From Neoscytalidium dimidiatum (taxonomy: Eukaryota > Ascomycota > Dothideomycetes > Botryosphaeriales > Botryosphaeriaceae): a stretch of 64,000 bases of DNA. The position numbers were made by a program, and so were the translations under genes. Shown piece by piece: positions 1-11,128 of this stretch (the stretch's first letter is position 1; every line of letters begins with the position of its first letter). The stretch covers positions 1,302,001-1,366,000 of the forward strand of contig CM074697.1 of the NCBI GenBank assembly GCA_037367355.1, in the 5' to 3' direction. The notes under the pieces were generated by a model. It was given only the letters and a program-made list of their open reading frames with translations, was not told where the DNA came from and searched no databases.

Positions 1-1
1 C

Positions 2-1135
2 TGGCACCCCAACAACAAGCTAACCCTATCCTTCCCACTTAAAAAGGCAATCAAAGCGCTCAACGACAAACTAAACCAGACCCGCGCCTCTTTCGCTCCG
101 CGCAGCAAATTCTCCTTTAAATCCACCCGCAAATCCAGCGCCACTTCCGCCTTCTCGCATCACAAGAACCCCTCCGCCATCTCGCTCGAAGATGCCGCCG
201 AGCTTGCCTCGCAGCAGCGCCTTAAGCTTCCCGGCACGCGCAATGCCAAAGCCACCAGTTCCGGGGACACCTCGACCGCCGAATCCAGCGCCTTCGCGTC
301 GCCTGCTGGGCCCGGCACCCCGGCCAACGAACGCGAGGACAACCACAACCACAGCGGGAAGAATGGCGCGGATCCTGACGCCACCGGCGCCGCACAGGAC
401 GGCTTCGTGAACAAGAACCTCAACGGCGAGCAGCAGGCGGGCTCGCCGGTGCGCAAGCCGTCCTTCAGCGGGACCAGCAGCGTCGCCATTACCGGCCACT
501 CGAATCTGCATATCATCCTCCCGCCGACGGCCTCGCACGCGACCAGCGCCGGCACGCTCGCCAATCTCCGTCGTTGCATCATCGACATGAGCCAGCCGAC
601 CGCCGTGGCCAACGGCGGCGCCCCGTTCGCGGGCCTGGCCGTCAAGAACGTGCGGGACTCGCTGCTGGTATGTGGGCGGATTGCGGGCGCCATTCACATT
701 ACGGGGGTGAAGGATAGCGTGCTGGTGGTGAATACGCGGCAGTTCCGCATGCATGAGTGCAAGAATGTGGATGTGTATCTGCAATGCGCGAGCAGACCAA
801 TCATCGAGGACTGCGAAGGCATCAGGTTTGCGCCGTTGCCGGAGACTTATGTGAGTAGCTTAGTACCCTTAGCCCCTCCATAGACCTGGGAGTATCATCG
901 AATCAGTTGCTGATTAGTTTTTGTATAGGTTCTTGAGGACCCTTCTGCGCAGCCCAATCTATGGGACCAAGTCGATGACTTCAAGTGGCTCAAGGCCGAA
1001 CACAGCCCTAATTGGAGCATCCTGCCAGCTGATCAGCGCACCTCTGAGCACGTTTGGAAAGACCTTGTGCCTGGGAGTCCGGGGCTGGGTTTGGAAGAAA
1101 TTCTGAAGGCTGTTGGGATAGAGCCGAAGCATTGA
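2..1135 (+). CDS. Tubulin-specific chaperone C (cofactor C), 5' partial
   Basis: This is the 3' part of a tubulin folding cofactor C gene. The reading frame is open from base 2 and the 5' end lies outside the window. Cofactor C acts in the cytosol with cofactors D and E and stimulates GTP hydrolysis by beta-tubulin to release folded heterodimer. A Ser/Ala/Pro-rich linker comes first, then a C-CAP/TBCC beta-helix domain with regularly spaced hydrophobic rungs (SLLVCGRIAGAIHITGV, SVLVVNTRQFRMHEC, VDVYLQCASRPIIEDCEGI). One intron at 851-928 joins PETY to VLEDPSAQPNLWDQVDDFKW, a C-terminal stretch typical of fungal members. Exons 2-850 and 929-1135. I see no other plausible identity for the C-terminal domain. 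Confidence 0.88.
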
Positions 1136-1903
1136 AGAAGATCGCCTCATCGAAAAGAGAAAGCATTAAAACAAGAAAATATGAGCGGCGATGAGAGATA
1201 TTTTCGGGATAGCAGTCCGACAGCATTTCCTAGCAGTCAAAGCGCGTTTATCAAGGTAATTTGAGTTGAGCAACATCAAAACGAGCAATGATGAGATCAC
1301 GATTGAAGGCAGAATCGATCAGGTACTGGTGTTTGGTTGGCGTCTTGTTTAAGCATAATTAAATAAACTACATGTTGTTGAACATGCTACGCCTTTCCTC
1401 TTAGTTCGGACTCCTTTGCACTTCTAAATCGGCCTAATGAGTACTATTTGATGTTCCTATTGAGCAAATCCGGTGGTTGAATGAGTTTCCCTTCTGGAGG
1501 ATCTAGATATTCCGGCGCCCCCTCGTAGCCAGCGTGGCCGAAGATTTGAACGTAGACTTCTAAGAATCAAGCAAAATTGGGGCTCTAGTAGATAATTACG
1601 AAGCGCTGCCTGATCTCGGGTAAGTATGTAGTATGGTTTACCTACTAGGAGTTTAGGGACACTGGGACAGGTCTCTGGCTTCGTAAAAGACTGAAATGGT
1701 TTTCATGCAACTTCACTTTTAGACACCCACTGATTGCTTTCGCCTGGGGCGTATGCCTCATTCGACGTGTGCTCCATGACCTCCTCTTCATTGAGCAGTG
1801 TTCTGCGCATAGGCTTAGGGTTGTCCTCTGCAAATCCCTCACTGAAATATATTTTTCTACGGCGCGCAACTTTTTTTTTTTAACCCCTTGGTTCACCTGC
1901 ACT
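1136..1903. other. Intergenic, convergent 3' ends
   Basis: Between two convergent genes. No credible coding region or repeat was seen; a T run near 1870 sits close to the end of the minus-strand gene. Confidence 0.5.
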
Positions 1904-3472
1904 TTACACGGCCCTCTTTTTCCTCCCACCACCCTTCCTCCAGTACCACAGCGCCTCTTCCGCATAAGTCTTTGCAGTCAGATGGCCACTCTGCCGGTTC
2001 ACTTCTTCCGACAGCGTATCAATGACTCTGTTCTCCTCAACGCAATCCCACAATCCCCTCGCCAACATCGACATATCTCGCTCATTCTGTCGCTCAAGCT
2101 CATCCTCATGCCCCTCACATAGCACTTCCGGCCCATCAACCTCAATCGTTCCTTCTACGCCAAACTCGCCACGGCCCAAGCGGAACAATATCCGCCCAAG
2201 CGTCTGAAACGCCATGCATCGCTGCGCCGGCACCTTGCTGCGCGCGAGTAACGCCAGCTCCGGAATGGTGTAACCCGCTGCCTCGGGCGCTTCCCCGTGA
2301 TGATGGAGGCCGAGAGATACGGGCATCTCTCTCGCCGCTTTCGGGGGGATGATGGCGCCGTTGAAGCCGAAACGGATGTCCTTGGCGTCGAGGCTGCGCA
2401 AGGAGGGGTGGTATGGAGATCGCTTGTCCGCCTCGGAGCCCGGTGTGGGCAGAGGCGCAGCCCACGAGAGCGATTCCGGGTCGGACTTGAGATCGGGAAA
2501 GTACTTGTCGTGCAGTTCTTGCAAGAAGTTCGGGTCGTTCGGGTCGAGCTCGGGCGGCGCGAGTGGTCGTGGGAAGTGAATCGATCCGGCTGGTGGTAAT
2601 GCGCTTTCTGATATCGAGCCTTCCGGCGCTGCCTTCGGTGTTGAGATATCGGCCTCCGTTTCATCTGTTTCTGAGGGCTGAAGGCTAGGTTCGGGCTTCT
2701 CCGGTTCGTCGAAAGTGACTTTCTTCGCTGGCTTGGGTGGATTTGGTTCACTGGGCAAACTTGTATGGATTTCTGGCTGCGATAGATCAGTTGCTGAGGG
2801 GAATGAGTGCTCATTGGTGCCCTCGTCTATGTTTGCTCTTGCGAGTAATCTCTGGATAAATGCGGGGTTAAGACTGGCGAAAAGCTCTTGTCTTTCTGCC
2901 TCGATCTCTTCTGGCGTCATCGCTGCCAGCCTTTTCCTATTGTCCTCGTCGATTTGTCGACGCTCTATTTCCTCAACACTGGCGTCATCTCGTGGCGCCG
3001 TGGTTACTGCAGGTGGATCGTTCTTCTCGGCCTTGGGAGAACAGACGGCGGGTGCGGCAGTGGCGGTCTCTGCATCCGACCCGGTCTGCGCCGACGGTTC
3101 CTTTGTGGCGTTGCGCTGCTGCTTGAAGGCGGACACGCGCGTGCGCTTCTTGTGCGCGGGGAAGCCGGTAGAGGTACTCTTGAACGAGGGCGCTGTGGGT
3201 GGTTTCACTTCCGATGCAGCGCGCTCTTTCACGTCAGCCACGAAGCTAAGACCAGGGAAGGCTGGCGGTGCGTCATGGCGCGCAGGCGCACCGTCATCAC
3301 CATCCACACGGTCGCCGATGATGCCTTGCTCAGGGTGGTCAAAATTGACGTAAAAGCGGTCGCCTTTGCCAAGTGCAGTCATGGTTGGCGGGGGTGCGGA
3401 ACGCGCAGCGGTGAGGGGTGGTGTTTCGTTTGGCAGCGAGAGAGGGTTGAGGTCGAGCGCATGCAGGTCCAT
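1904..3472 (-). CDS. rba50: RPAP1-like / Rba50-type RNA polymerase II-associated protein
   Basis: Intronless 522-aa protein with the two blocks of the RPAP1 family. The N-terminal block holds TPEEIEAERQELFASLNP followed by FIQRLLARAN (about residues 190-215). The C-terminal block holds DIRFGFNGAIIPP and QRCMAFQTLGRILFRLGRG (about residues 365-440). In yeast the homologue Rba50 helps assemble and import RNA polymerase II; the same role here is inferred. An upstream conserved patch, PGLSFVADVKER, is also typical. Between the blocks the protein is acidic and Ser/Pro-rich. The first ATG at 3472 gives a 30-residue leader; a second ATG at 3382 (MTALGKGDRF) may be the true start, because conservation with the family seems to begin there. 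Confidence 0.82.
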   Translation of the reverse strand: MDLHALDLNPLSLPNETPPLTAARSAPPPTMTALGKGDRFYVNFDHPEQGIIGDRVDGDDGAPARHDAPPAFPGLSFVADVKERAASEVKPPTAPSFKSTSTGFPAHKKRTRVSAFKQQRNATKEPSAQTGSDAETATAAPAVCSPKAEKNDPPAVTTAPRDDASVEEIERRQIDEDNRKRLAAMTPEEIEAERQELFASLNPAFIQRLLARANIDEGTNEHSFPSATDLSQPEIHTSLPSEPNPPKPAKKVTFDEPEKPEPSLQPSETDETEADISTPKAAPEGSISESALPPAGSIHFPRPLAPPELDPNDPNFLQELHDKYFPDLKSDPESLSWAAPLPTPGSEADKRSPYHPSLRSLDAKDIRFGFNGAIIPPKAAREMPVSLGLHHHGEAPEAAGYTIPELALLARSKVPAQRCMAFQTLGRILFRLGRGEFGVEGTIEVDGPEVLCEGHEDELERQNERDMSMLARGLWDCVEENRVIDTLSEEVNRQSGHLTAKTYAEEALWYWRKGGGRKKRAV

Positions 3473-4246
3473 GCCAGCCCTACCTTATTTCGCCGAAAAT
3501 AAGCGTGATCTCCGCGTGGTGGTCCGTGCTGATCGGGAAGCCACACCTCATGTGGCGCAGGCGCTCACGTTGTTCGTCGTTCCGGGACGAGAGGTTGTAG
3601 GACATGAGCCGAAAGCGCTTCTCAACTTGCAGCACGCGCTCGTGTCAACGCATGCGATGCCAGATGGCCTCATGATGCACATCAGCTGAATCTTCAGAGC
3701 ATCACCGTCCACGGCAACCGCCCGCCAATGCCCGGCGGCAGCGCGGCGAGCGATATCAGGCCCTGACAGCTGAATGCAGCCCGCCCGCCAGTCTCGCCGG
3801 CAGGCAGTTGTTCGAACCATGCGAGGGCTTGGGCTTGGACCCTTCGCTCTGGCTTCTCAGGTTGTCGGTCCCCGCGGTTCAAGTCGCATTTTGTCGCAGC
3901 GAACGCCGTCGCCCCCCATTATATGCCTTCTCGCCCTCCGCCGTCCGCTCCTCTCTTAACAACCCGCCTCGTCCTCCTCCGATTTCGACCTTTTCCATCA
4001 AATACGGCCGCTTCGGATCTGCGCCCATCGCTCATCCCCTGAAACCGAGTTGCGGCGGTCCCGCTGCAGCTGTATATCCGCTTTAGGCCATCCGCCGCCG
4101 CCTGCACAACTCTGCTCCGTCCGCTCGTTGCGTGCAGTGTTGTCGTCGTCGCCGCAGGTGGTGAAGTTTGCGACCGCGCGTCCTGACTGTAGTGTTCTCC
4201 CGGCTCCGGAGTCCCGTCCGCTTGTCTTGCGCTGCTCGCGTTCGCA
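3473..4246. promoter_or_regulatory. Divergent promoter region RPAP1-like / HPC2
   Basis: 774 bp between two genes transcribed away from each other, so it must hold both promoters. No specific motif is claimed. Open frames here are GC-driven and not convincing. Confidence 0.45.
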
Positions 4247-6145
4247 ATGATTGAGGTGGGCGGCTCTTCGTCCCCAGACGATCTGTCGACGCCACCTGGC
4301 TCCCCGTCGTCAGGCACAAGCGTCGCCAACTCCAATGTTCGATCCACGATCCACGTCCAGAATCTTGGTGGTGTAGCACCACCCCCCACAAGTGCACCCA
4401 CCACAACCGCTCCCAAAAAGCAACGCAAGAGGAAAGAGACTGCTGCAAATGGCAATGCAAATGCGAATGGCGAGGAAAAGCCCAAGCGCGCTCCCCGCAC
4501 TCGCGCTCCCAAGGATCCTAACGCCCCGCCGACGCAGCGCAAGAAGCGCAAGACCGCTGCGGAGACGGCTGCAGCCGCTGCCACATCCACGCCCGCTCCC
4601 GCTCCGCCATCTGAAGACAAGCCTGCACCGCCTCAGCACCAGCACCAGCACCAGCACCAGCACCAGCACCCGTCTCCAGCTTCGCGGCAACCCAAGATCA
4701 CGGATCTTGTCGGCACCATTCCTGCTGCACCCTCTCCTCCCATAGCACCAAGCAACCCCGAGCCCATCCCCAACCCTGCTGTCGCTCATGTTGTTGCTGC
4801 AACTTCGTCTAGCTCACGCCCGGCTTCGAGTGGTCAACTGTACGACCCAATTCGCTCGTCCACTGTTCCTGTGACCCAGAATCACCATGCTAGCAGCATG
4901 CCTCCTGTCTCGCCGCCCGCGCGTGTCGTCAACCGCGCCAGCGCGTCACCCTCCATAAACAGTCTAATCGACCCGCCTTCAGTTACCAACCAAACACACC
5001 TGTCGCAGCAGAATAGATTCCAATATCCCGTGTCCGTAACTTCTGCGCCTGCGTCGCCTGCACCTGTACAACCAAAACCCAATCCCTTCGGCCCTCCAAG
5101 TGAGACCGCGCAAACAGCGAAGCCTCCACCAATGACCGCGACACCTATGGAAGGCGTGGAGCAGCCACCGCCGCCACAGCAGCCCGCTCTTCAACCCGCA
5201 CTGTCACCTGCATCCGCACCGGCACCGGCACCGGCACCGGCGCCCAAGAAGACCGAGTCAGCTGGCTCATCCGCTGCACCCACTCCACCCGTACCTCAGA
5301 AGTCCAACAAGCCTAAAGAGGCGGCTCCTCCACCGCTGCCCGGTGGTAGTGGTCTACTTTCAGGCATGCCTTTCGGTGGTCCTCCACCCGCCAAGAGCTC
5401 GTCCGGCGAAGGTACAAATATCTGGCTCACTTTCCCGCTCAAGGGTCAGACCAACGTCACCATCAACTTTGCACGTGAAGTCGAAAAGAAGTACGGCTTT
5501 GCGGCTCTTCACCCGCGTGTTGCTGCGGCGAGAGAAAGGAGGCGCCAGATGGCGGCCGCAACTGCCGCTTTGGAGAGGGGCTCAGGCGCTGCGTCTGCCG
5601 ACGACATGTCCGTGGACCTTTCGGAGAATGAGAGTAACGTGGAAATGGGGGGTATGGAAGAGGAACTTACTCAAGAAGGCAAGAAGAGGCAACGGAAGAA
5701 GAAAGTTGAAGACTACGACAAGGACGACGACTTCATCGACGACACGGAACTGGCTTGGGAACAGTCTGCTCTGATGGCCAAGGACGGTTTCTTCGTTTAC
5801 AGCGGGCCTCTCATCACCGAGGGAGAGAAGCCAACTGTTGAGAGGTATGTTATAGGTGCCTCATTTTACACGTTCGCCGATACTAATTCAGATAGATCCG
5901 ACGGCACCGTCTCTCGTGGACGTGGCAGAGGTCGTGGTCGAGGTGGCGCAACCCGAGGCGATGCGGCCGCAGCCCGTGGGCGCGGTGGTGGTGGTCGTGG
6001 ATCTCGTGGGGGTATGACCACGCGCAAGCCTCGTGTAACCAAAGCCGATCGTGCCATGATGGAGGCGGAGAAGCTGGAGCGCGAGAAGATGGCTGCGACC
6101 CTAGCTGCTAAGCCCATGGCGCCTTTCCCTGGAACTGTCTCCTAA
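4247..6145 (+). CDS. hpc2: Hpc2/ubinuclein-type subunit of the HIR histone chaperone complex
   Basis: The key evidence is the HUN (Hpc2-related) domain near residues 485-530, with the acidic signature DYDKDDDFIDDTEL followed by KDGFFVYSGPL. Hpc2 belongs to the HIR complex, which deposits H3-H4 outside S phase in the nucleus. The N-terminal 380 residues are low complexity: Pro/Ala/Ser-rich, with a His-Gln run coded by (CACCAG)n near 4635-4671 and a Pro-Ala run near 5215-5240. Basic KKQRKRK-like patches near the N-terminus could be nuclear signals. After the HUN domain comes an RGRGRG-rich tail. A 51-nt in-frame intron is likely at 5845-5895 (GTATGT ... TACTAAT ... TAG); splicing joins PTVER to SDGTVSRG. 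If it is retained the frame stays open, adding 17 residues. Confidence 0.85.
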   Translation: MIEVGGSSSPDDLSTPPGSPSSGTSVANSNVRSTIHVQNLGGVAPPPTSAPTTTAPKKQRKRKETAANGNANANGEEKPKRAPRTRAPKDPNAPPTQRKKRKTAAETAAAAATSTPAPAPPSEDKPAPPQHQHQHQHQHQHPSPASRQPKITDLVGTIPAAPSPPIAPSNPEPIPNPAVAHVVAATSSSSRPASSGQLYDPIRSSTVPVTQNHHASSMPPVSPPARVVNRASASPSINSLIDPPSVTNQTHLSQQNRFQYPVSVTSAPASPAPVQPKPNPFGPPSETAQTAKPPPMTATPMEGVEQPPPPQQPALQPALSPASAPAPAPAPAPKKTESAGSSAAPTPPVPQKSNKPKEAAPPPLPGGSGLLSGMPFGGPPPAKSSSGEGTNIWLTFPLKGQTNVTINFAREVEKKYGFAALHPRVAAARERRRQMAAATAALERGSGAASADDMSVDLSENESNVEMGGMEEELTQEGKKRQRKKKVEDYDKDDDFIDDTELAWEQSALMAKDGFFVYSGPLITEGEKPTVERYVIGASFYTFADTNSDRSDGTVSRGRGRGRGRGGATRGDAAAARGRGGGGRGSRGGMTTRKPRVTKADRAMMEAEKLEREKMAATLAAKPMAPFPGTVS

Positions 6146-6840
6146 TTATGCCGCTGGATTAGCAGGGGTAAGGACAGGTTTTGGTTACTAACTAATGGAC
6201 ACAATTGCTTTCGGACATGGCAGCCGGATTCTTAATACATCAGAATCCCGGAGCATTTCATGTCGAGTGTGTTCAACCGAGGTGAATGGCATTTCTGTTT
6301 ACTAGATGGGATGTTTAGGAGTTGCTGGAATGGATGGGGATAATGGGGGGCGTTGTCGATACTGGCTGGGGGCTTTCACGGGCTGGCTGGCTGGGCTTTG
6401 CTTCTTTTCACGCTACATCATTTTTCTGCAAGGCATTTCGGATTGCACCTGGAGCTTTAGGTGGGAACCAAGGGGATTCACCTTGAGCAAGGCGCTAGAG
6501 TAAATGTGTACTATAGATTAACACTGGTACGCGATAGAAAGTTCTCAAAAACATGCATTAACTTTATCTGGTATTCTCTCCATGTAACGTGAAACTAATT
6601 CTTTCTGCATTCCTTTTCGGATATCGGATACTCTATTCTGGCCCCGTAGGTTTCTTTCGGGTAGAAAACTAAGGTGCTCGACTGTTCCAGAACTGGTCGA
6701 GTCATCACAAAATATTTGGGTCATACACTCAATGCCGGCTAACCCGTGTCATGCACGCTGTGTTGTGTCCTGACCTTATCGTACAATAATATACAGCATG
6801 GGAATGCATCAAGTCCCCACAGTGTCTGGTCTCAAATTCT
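6146..6840. other. Intergenic, convergent 3' ends
   Basis: 695 bp between the convergent hpc2 and UQCC2-like genes. Nothing coding or repetitive was recognised. Confidence 0.45.
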
Positions 6841-7237
6841 TTATTTGAACCTCAGGAAACCCTTCCACTTGTTTGTGAAGCGCTCGAACCAGCCGCGCTC
6901 TGGAGCCTTGGACAGTTCGACCATCAAGTCCTCATAGTAGGATGGGTTGCTGCGAGGCTTCAACAGGGCGGGCGAAACGGTGTATTTGTTTGCATAGCGA
7001 TTGTCCAGCAGTGAGTAGAGCGCATTGACGTTCTTGAGTTCTTGGGCTTCGGGAGCGGAAGAGGCGGCAGCGGCACGCGCTTTCAAGGCGTCTTGAAACT
7101 GTACGGTGGGTCGCAGGATGTCTTTGGGCCAGGCGCCGGTGATGCGCGCGTAGTGTTTCGCGATTGTCTATCGGGAAGTCGCTAGGTCAGAAGGAGCCTT
7201 GTACCAGCGAGCAGGGGAGAACGCGCACTGTGGCCAT
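6841..7237 (-). CDS. Small mitochondrial protein of UQCC2/Cbp6 type (complex III assembly)
   Basis: The main exon (7167-6841) codes for about 109 residues: a WPKDILRP motif near its start, then VNALYSLLDNRYANKY, LLKPRSNPSYYEDL, and a basic C-terminus ending KWKGFLRFK. This layout (short helical protein, W-P near the N-terminus, LxxLxxNxYxxKY) resembles the Cbp6/UQCC2 family that chaperones newly made cytochrome b in mitochondria. That assignment is by recall and not certain. The 5' exon is tiny. ATG at 7237 is in the right place; two donors are possible, one giving an 11-codon first exon (intron 7204-7168, only 37 nt) and one giving a 3-codon exon MAT with a 61-nt intron (7228-7168). Both keep phase 0. 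Divergent from bsd2. Confidence 0.55.
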
Positions 7238-7682
7238 GCTGGGAGCGCCGCCGGGTGATTGCGAGAGGCGGGCAGACGAGGGACGGAGTGCAGGTGCGCA
7301 GAGGGTGGAATGCGCGGGTGGCGGCGATCAAATATGGTCGGCACGAGGAATTCATGGATGACGCTACGATCTGGCCGATTTAGGACTAAGGCTAGGGTTT
7401 AGCATGGCCGTCCACCCAGAGGCGCAGAGGCGCAGCACTGCCTGACTGACTGACTTGACTGACAAGCGCCCGGCCCGGCGTGATTGTTACCACCACTCGA
7501 CGTCTCACCAGCCTTGTTCCGTACCTGCTACCCCCAGGCCTGTCGCATCCGCCGCTAAATCTCCTTTTCTTATTTCGCCGACCGTGTTCTACTCTCTCCA
7601 ACTCCCTCCTCGTCGCTCCCTCCGCCACTCTTCGTGCATACAAACTCCTTAACGCGACGGTCGGCCGCCAGCAGCCGCAGTC
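7238..7682. promoter_or_regulatory. Divergent promoter region UQCC2-like / bsd2
   Basis: 445 bp shared upstream region of two divergent genes. A repeated CTGACTGACTGACTTGACTGA tract lies near 7441-7461. No factor site is claimed. Confidence 0.4.
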
Positions 7683-8928
7683 ATGCCTCAGCAACGCTAC
7701 GAGCGGGTAAGATCCCCACCCACGTCGCAACGCCCCTGCATCGCGCCACTTGGAGCCTCCGCTCACTGTGAACCCCATCTCCAGGTGTCTGCCCACGACG
7801 AAGACGACCATGTTTCGTCCGCCGACGGCCACGCTGCCCCAGGTCCGCAATACCCGATTCCCTCCTCGCCACCCCCATCCTTCAGGTCGCGCGCCTCGTC
7901 GCCTTCTCACCAGCGCCTGCTCCACGAGCACGATCCTCTTGCATCGGACGCCGACCGTGAGCTCGAAGAGACGTTTGCCCCCTCCGATGATGAGGACTCC
8001 GATGACGAGAACGGCCAAGGTGTGGACGATCGCCAGCGATTAATGCGCGGACAGCCGGATTCGGGCAGGGATGACGATGGCTCTGAGGGTTCGAGTCAGC
8101 AAGACAACAGGCCGCGGCCTATCGTGAGAAGGGTCACTCAGCTGCCGGCCTTCGTGCCGGCCGGCCGAGTTGTCGGAGGAGGCTCGGGCAATGACGGAGT
8201 GTTTGCGAACTTGAGTGCAAAGCCCAGTCGGGATGAGGATGTCGAGGAGAAGCCTCCAGTATGTTTGCCCTTGGAGTTGTGCGGCCCGTGATGTTGACAC
8301 GGGTTCCTGCGTTCGTATAATGCGTCAATGCTAACTGTAGTTCCAGTCGTATGAGCAAGCTGCAGCAGATGCTACTCCGCCTTACTGGGAAACAACAATT
8401 CTCGCACCTGGCCTCCACACCGACGAAGTTTTCGTGGATGGCTTGCCCGTCGGCTCTATATTTTCGTTTGTTTGGAACGCTATCATTTCCATGGCCTTTC
8501 AGTTGGTCGGTTTCTTGCTTACTTATCTTCTTCACACGACGCACGCCGCCAAGAACGGAGCACGCGCCGGTCTCGGTATCACTTTGGTCCAATATGGTTT
8601 TACGATGAAGGGTGCCAGCTCTGGCGATATGGTTGGAGGTACGCCAGACGCCGGAGCGGGTTTTGGAAATGCACCCAAGGATCCTAACAACGTCGACTTC
8701 GATCCAGATGATGTGTCCGGAGACGGCTCTGGCAGTGGAAGCGGGCAGATCACTACCAGCGAATGGCTGGCGTACATTCTTATGATTGTTGGATGGTTCA
8801 TCCTCATCCGGTCGGTTTCGGACTTCCTGCGCGCAAGACGACATGAGCAACTCGTGCTGCAAAGTTCCAACCGCGGGCTGAACGTGCCGGTCGTTGCGGA
8901 GGGCGAGAATCCTTCCCAGTCTGTCTAA
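7683..8928 (+). CDS. bsd2: Bsd2 / NDFIP-type Rsp5 ubiquitin-ligase adaptor
   Basis: A 359-aa membrane protein from three exons: 7683-7706, 7785-8258 and 8347-8928. Bsd2/NDFIP proteins sit in endosome/Golgi membranes, bind the WW domains of the Rsp5 (NEDD4) ligase through PY motifs, and direct metal transporters and other cargo to the vacuole. The N-terminal half is acidic and Ser-rich (SDDEDSDDENG). A PPSY motif is followed by PPYW, then GLPVGSIFSFVWNAIISMAF, a glycine-bearing first membrane segment, and two more hydrophobic segments (LGITLVQYGF and LAYILMIVGWFILIRSV). The PPSY motif is made only by splicing: P-P ends exon 2 and S-Y starts exon 3. Three membrane segments match the family layout. 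Confidence 0.88.
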
Positions 8929-9755
8929 ACGAAAAAAAGAGACAAAAAGCATGGGCCTATTAGCAGCTCGGCCACAGCAGCACGAGCAAACTATCAGGAG
9001 TTTTTCATAGGAAAGGGAGTAATGGGGGATTTGGGAACGCTGGCGTGAATCTCAAGGACGGAAACATGGGAACAGCATCCATCAACAGCGACCACTTGAC
9101 TTGTTTTTTTTTCTTTGTGTGTGGGTAGTGAATGATATCCTCTGGATTCTGGACGCGCAAGTAACTTTCCTTTTTCGATACTCGTGACTTGGTTGCCTGA
9201 GGCGCTCCCCGCAAGGCGTGGTCCGTGAACGAGCCGTTGGCGGACCCTGATGTTGGAGCAGTGGAGCCTCCGTCCCAGCAAAGTTCGATGTCCCGACGCT
9301 CTCGACACGAGCCCCGCGCTTGGACTACGTCTCAGCTTACACAGCTGCCAGCGTGAAAGTACAGGTGACATGTACAATCTTTGAGCCTGAGGCTATCCGC
9401 GGCTTCTTCTGCCTCAAAACAACACACCCCGCCGCCGTTGAAAGACCGTGCAATCCCAGCCCGAACACACCATCTTGCAACAGGGGGCGCCACCGCTGAT
9501 CGCCGCAGCTCCGCTCACAGCCCAACTTACCGCCCGGAACGCGCCGCCCACGGTCAGCCTCACGACACCGAAACACTCTTTCATTGAGCTCCCCAGCCAG
9601 CCGGCCGTACAATACATAGACCCCAACGCTCAGCCCATACTTCACATCTCCCCTGCGCGCTTCCTGACCACCGCCATTTCCCTCGACAAGTCTTGTTCCT
9701 TGCGCCCCGCGACCCCGCGCCGAGTTCTTGCAGCTTCCGAAACAACAACCTTACA
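8929..9755. promoter_or_regulatory. Intergenic upstream of the CaM kinase
   Basis: 827 bp between two plus-strand genes; it should hold the bsd2 terminator and the kinase promoter. The open frame around 9448-9897 overlaps the kinase start in another frame and is not considered real. Confidence 0.4.
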
Positions 9756-11128
9756 ATGGCGGCACCCTCGAACGGAGCGCAACCGCAGATTCAGCCTTGT
9801 AGGTACAAGACCGGAAAGACACTGGGAGCAGGCAGTTACTCCGTGGTCAAGGAGTGTGTCCACATCGACACCGGGCGATACTATGCGGCCAAGGTGATTA
9901 ACAAGCGCCTCATGGCGGGGAGAGAACATATGGTGCGCAGACCACTCTGCACGTCTTGAGCCTCGTAGCAAGACCTGACCAGCCTGCTAGGTTCGGAACG
10001 AGATCGCTGTGCTCAAGAGAGTCTCCATGGGCCACCAGAATATCCTTACGCTGGTCGACTACTTCGAGACTATGAACAATCGTAAGCCTGAACAGCGCCA
10101 AGCCGTGATCTTTCCTGCAGGAACGCTGACCACAGCGACGTATCAGTGTATCTCGTCACCGACCTAGCATTGGGTGGAGAACTATTCGACCGTATTTGCC
10201 GTAAGGGTAGCTACTACGAGTCCGATGCTGCCGACCTAATCCGCGCCACCCTTTCGGCTGTCGCATACCTGCATGACCACGGCATTGTACACCGTGACTT
10301 GAAGCCGGAGAACTTGCTATTCCGCACGCCAGAAGATAATGCGGATCTTCTGATTGCCGATTTCGGGCTCAGCAGGATCATGGACGAGGAGCAGTTCCAT
10401 GTGCTAACGACCACGTGCGGCACGCCCGGCTACATGGCGCCCGAAATCTTCAAGAAGACCGGACACGGCAAGCCTGTGTAAGTTTTGTTCCTTAGAATAC
10501 AACCCCAAAGCTATATCAGCTGACCCTGAATGACAGCGATATTTGGGCCATCGGCGTCATCACGTACTTCCTTCTCTGCGGCTACACGCCTTTTGACCGC
10601 GACTCCAACCTGGAGGAGATGCAGGCGATCCTGGTGGCCGATTACTCGTTCACGCCGCTCGAGTACTGGCGCGGCGTCTCGCAGACGGCGCGCGAGTTCA
10701 TCCGCCGCTGCCTGACCATCGACCCGAACAAGCGCATGACGTCCCACGAGGCGCTGTCGCACCCGTGGATCGCCGACCCGACCACCAACACGCCCCAGCC
10801 CGGCGGCGGCAAGGAGGACCTGCTGCCCACCGTCAAGAAGAACTTCAACGCCCGCCGCACCCTGCACGCCGCCATCGACACCATCCGCGCCATCAACCAG
10901 CTCCGCGCAGGCGGCGGCGCGGCCGTCATGGACGGCGCGAGGAGCAACGAGCCCGGCAGGGACGGCGGGCCGGGCGCCGGGAACATCCCACAGCCGGTCG
11001 AGGGCGAGGAGAACGCGATGGATATCGACGGCCGCGCAGATGGCAGAGGGCAGACGGAGGAGATGATCAGGGCGCAGGAGCAGCGCATCAGGGAGACGCA
11101 GCAGGGAATGTGGGCCGCTCAGCGGTGA
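9756..11128 (+). CDS. cmk1: Calcium/calmodulin-dependent protein kinase, CaMKI type
   Basis: Four exons (9756-9932, 9991-10081, 10147-10477, 10537-11128) give 396 aa. All kinase landmarks are present: glycine loop GAGSYSVVKE, VAIK-like lysine in AAKVINK, catalytic loop HRDLKPEN, DFGLSR, the APE region GTPGYMAPE, and DIWAIGVITYFLLCGYTPF. After HPWIADP comes the autoinhibitory and calmodulin-binding segment LLPTVKKNFNARRTLHAAI, close to fungal Cmk1/CmkA. The kinase relays calcium signals in the cytosol and nucleus. The tail is Gly/Ala/Asp-rich and ends QQGMWAAQR. The stop codon overlaps a perfect GTGAGT donor, so a longer 3' splice form is possible (see findings). No second kinase or membrane segment is present. 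Confidence 0.93.
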
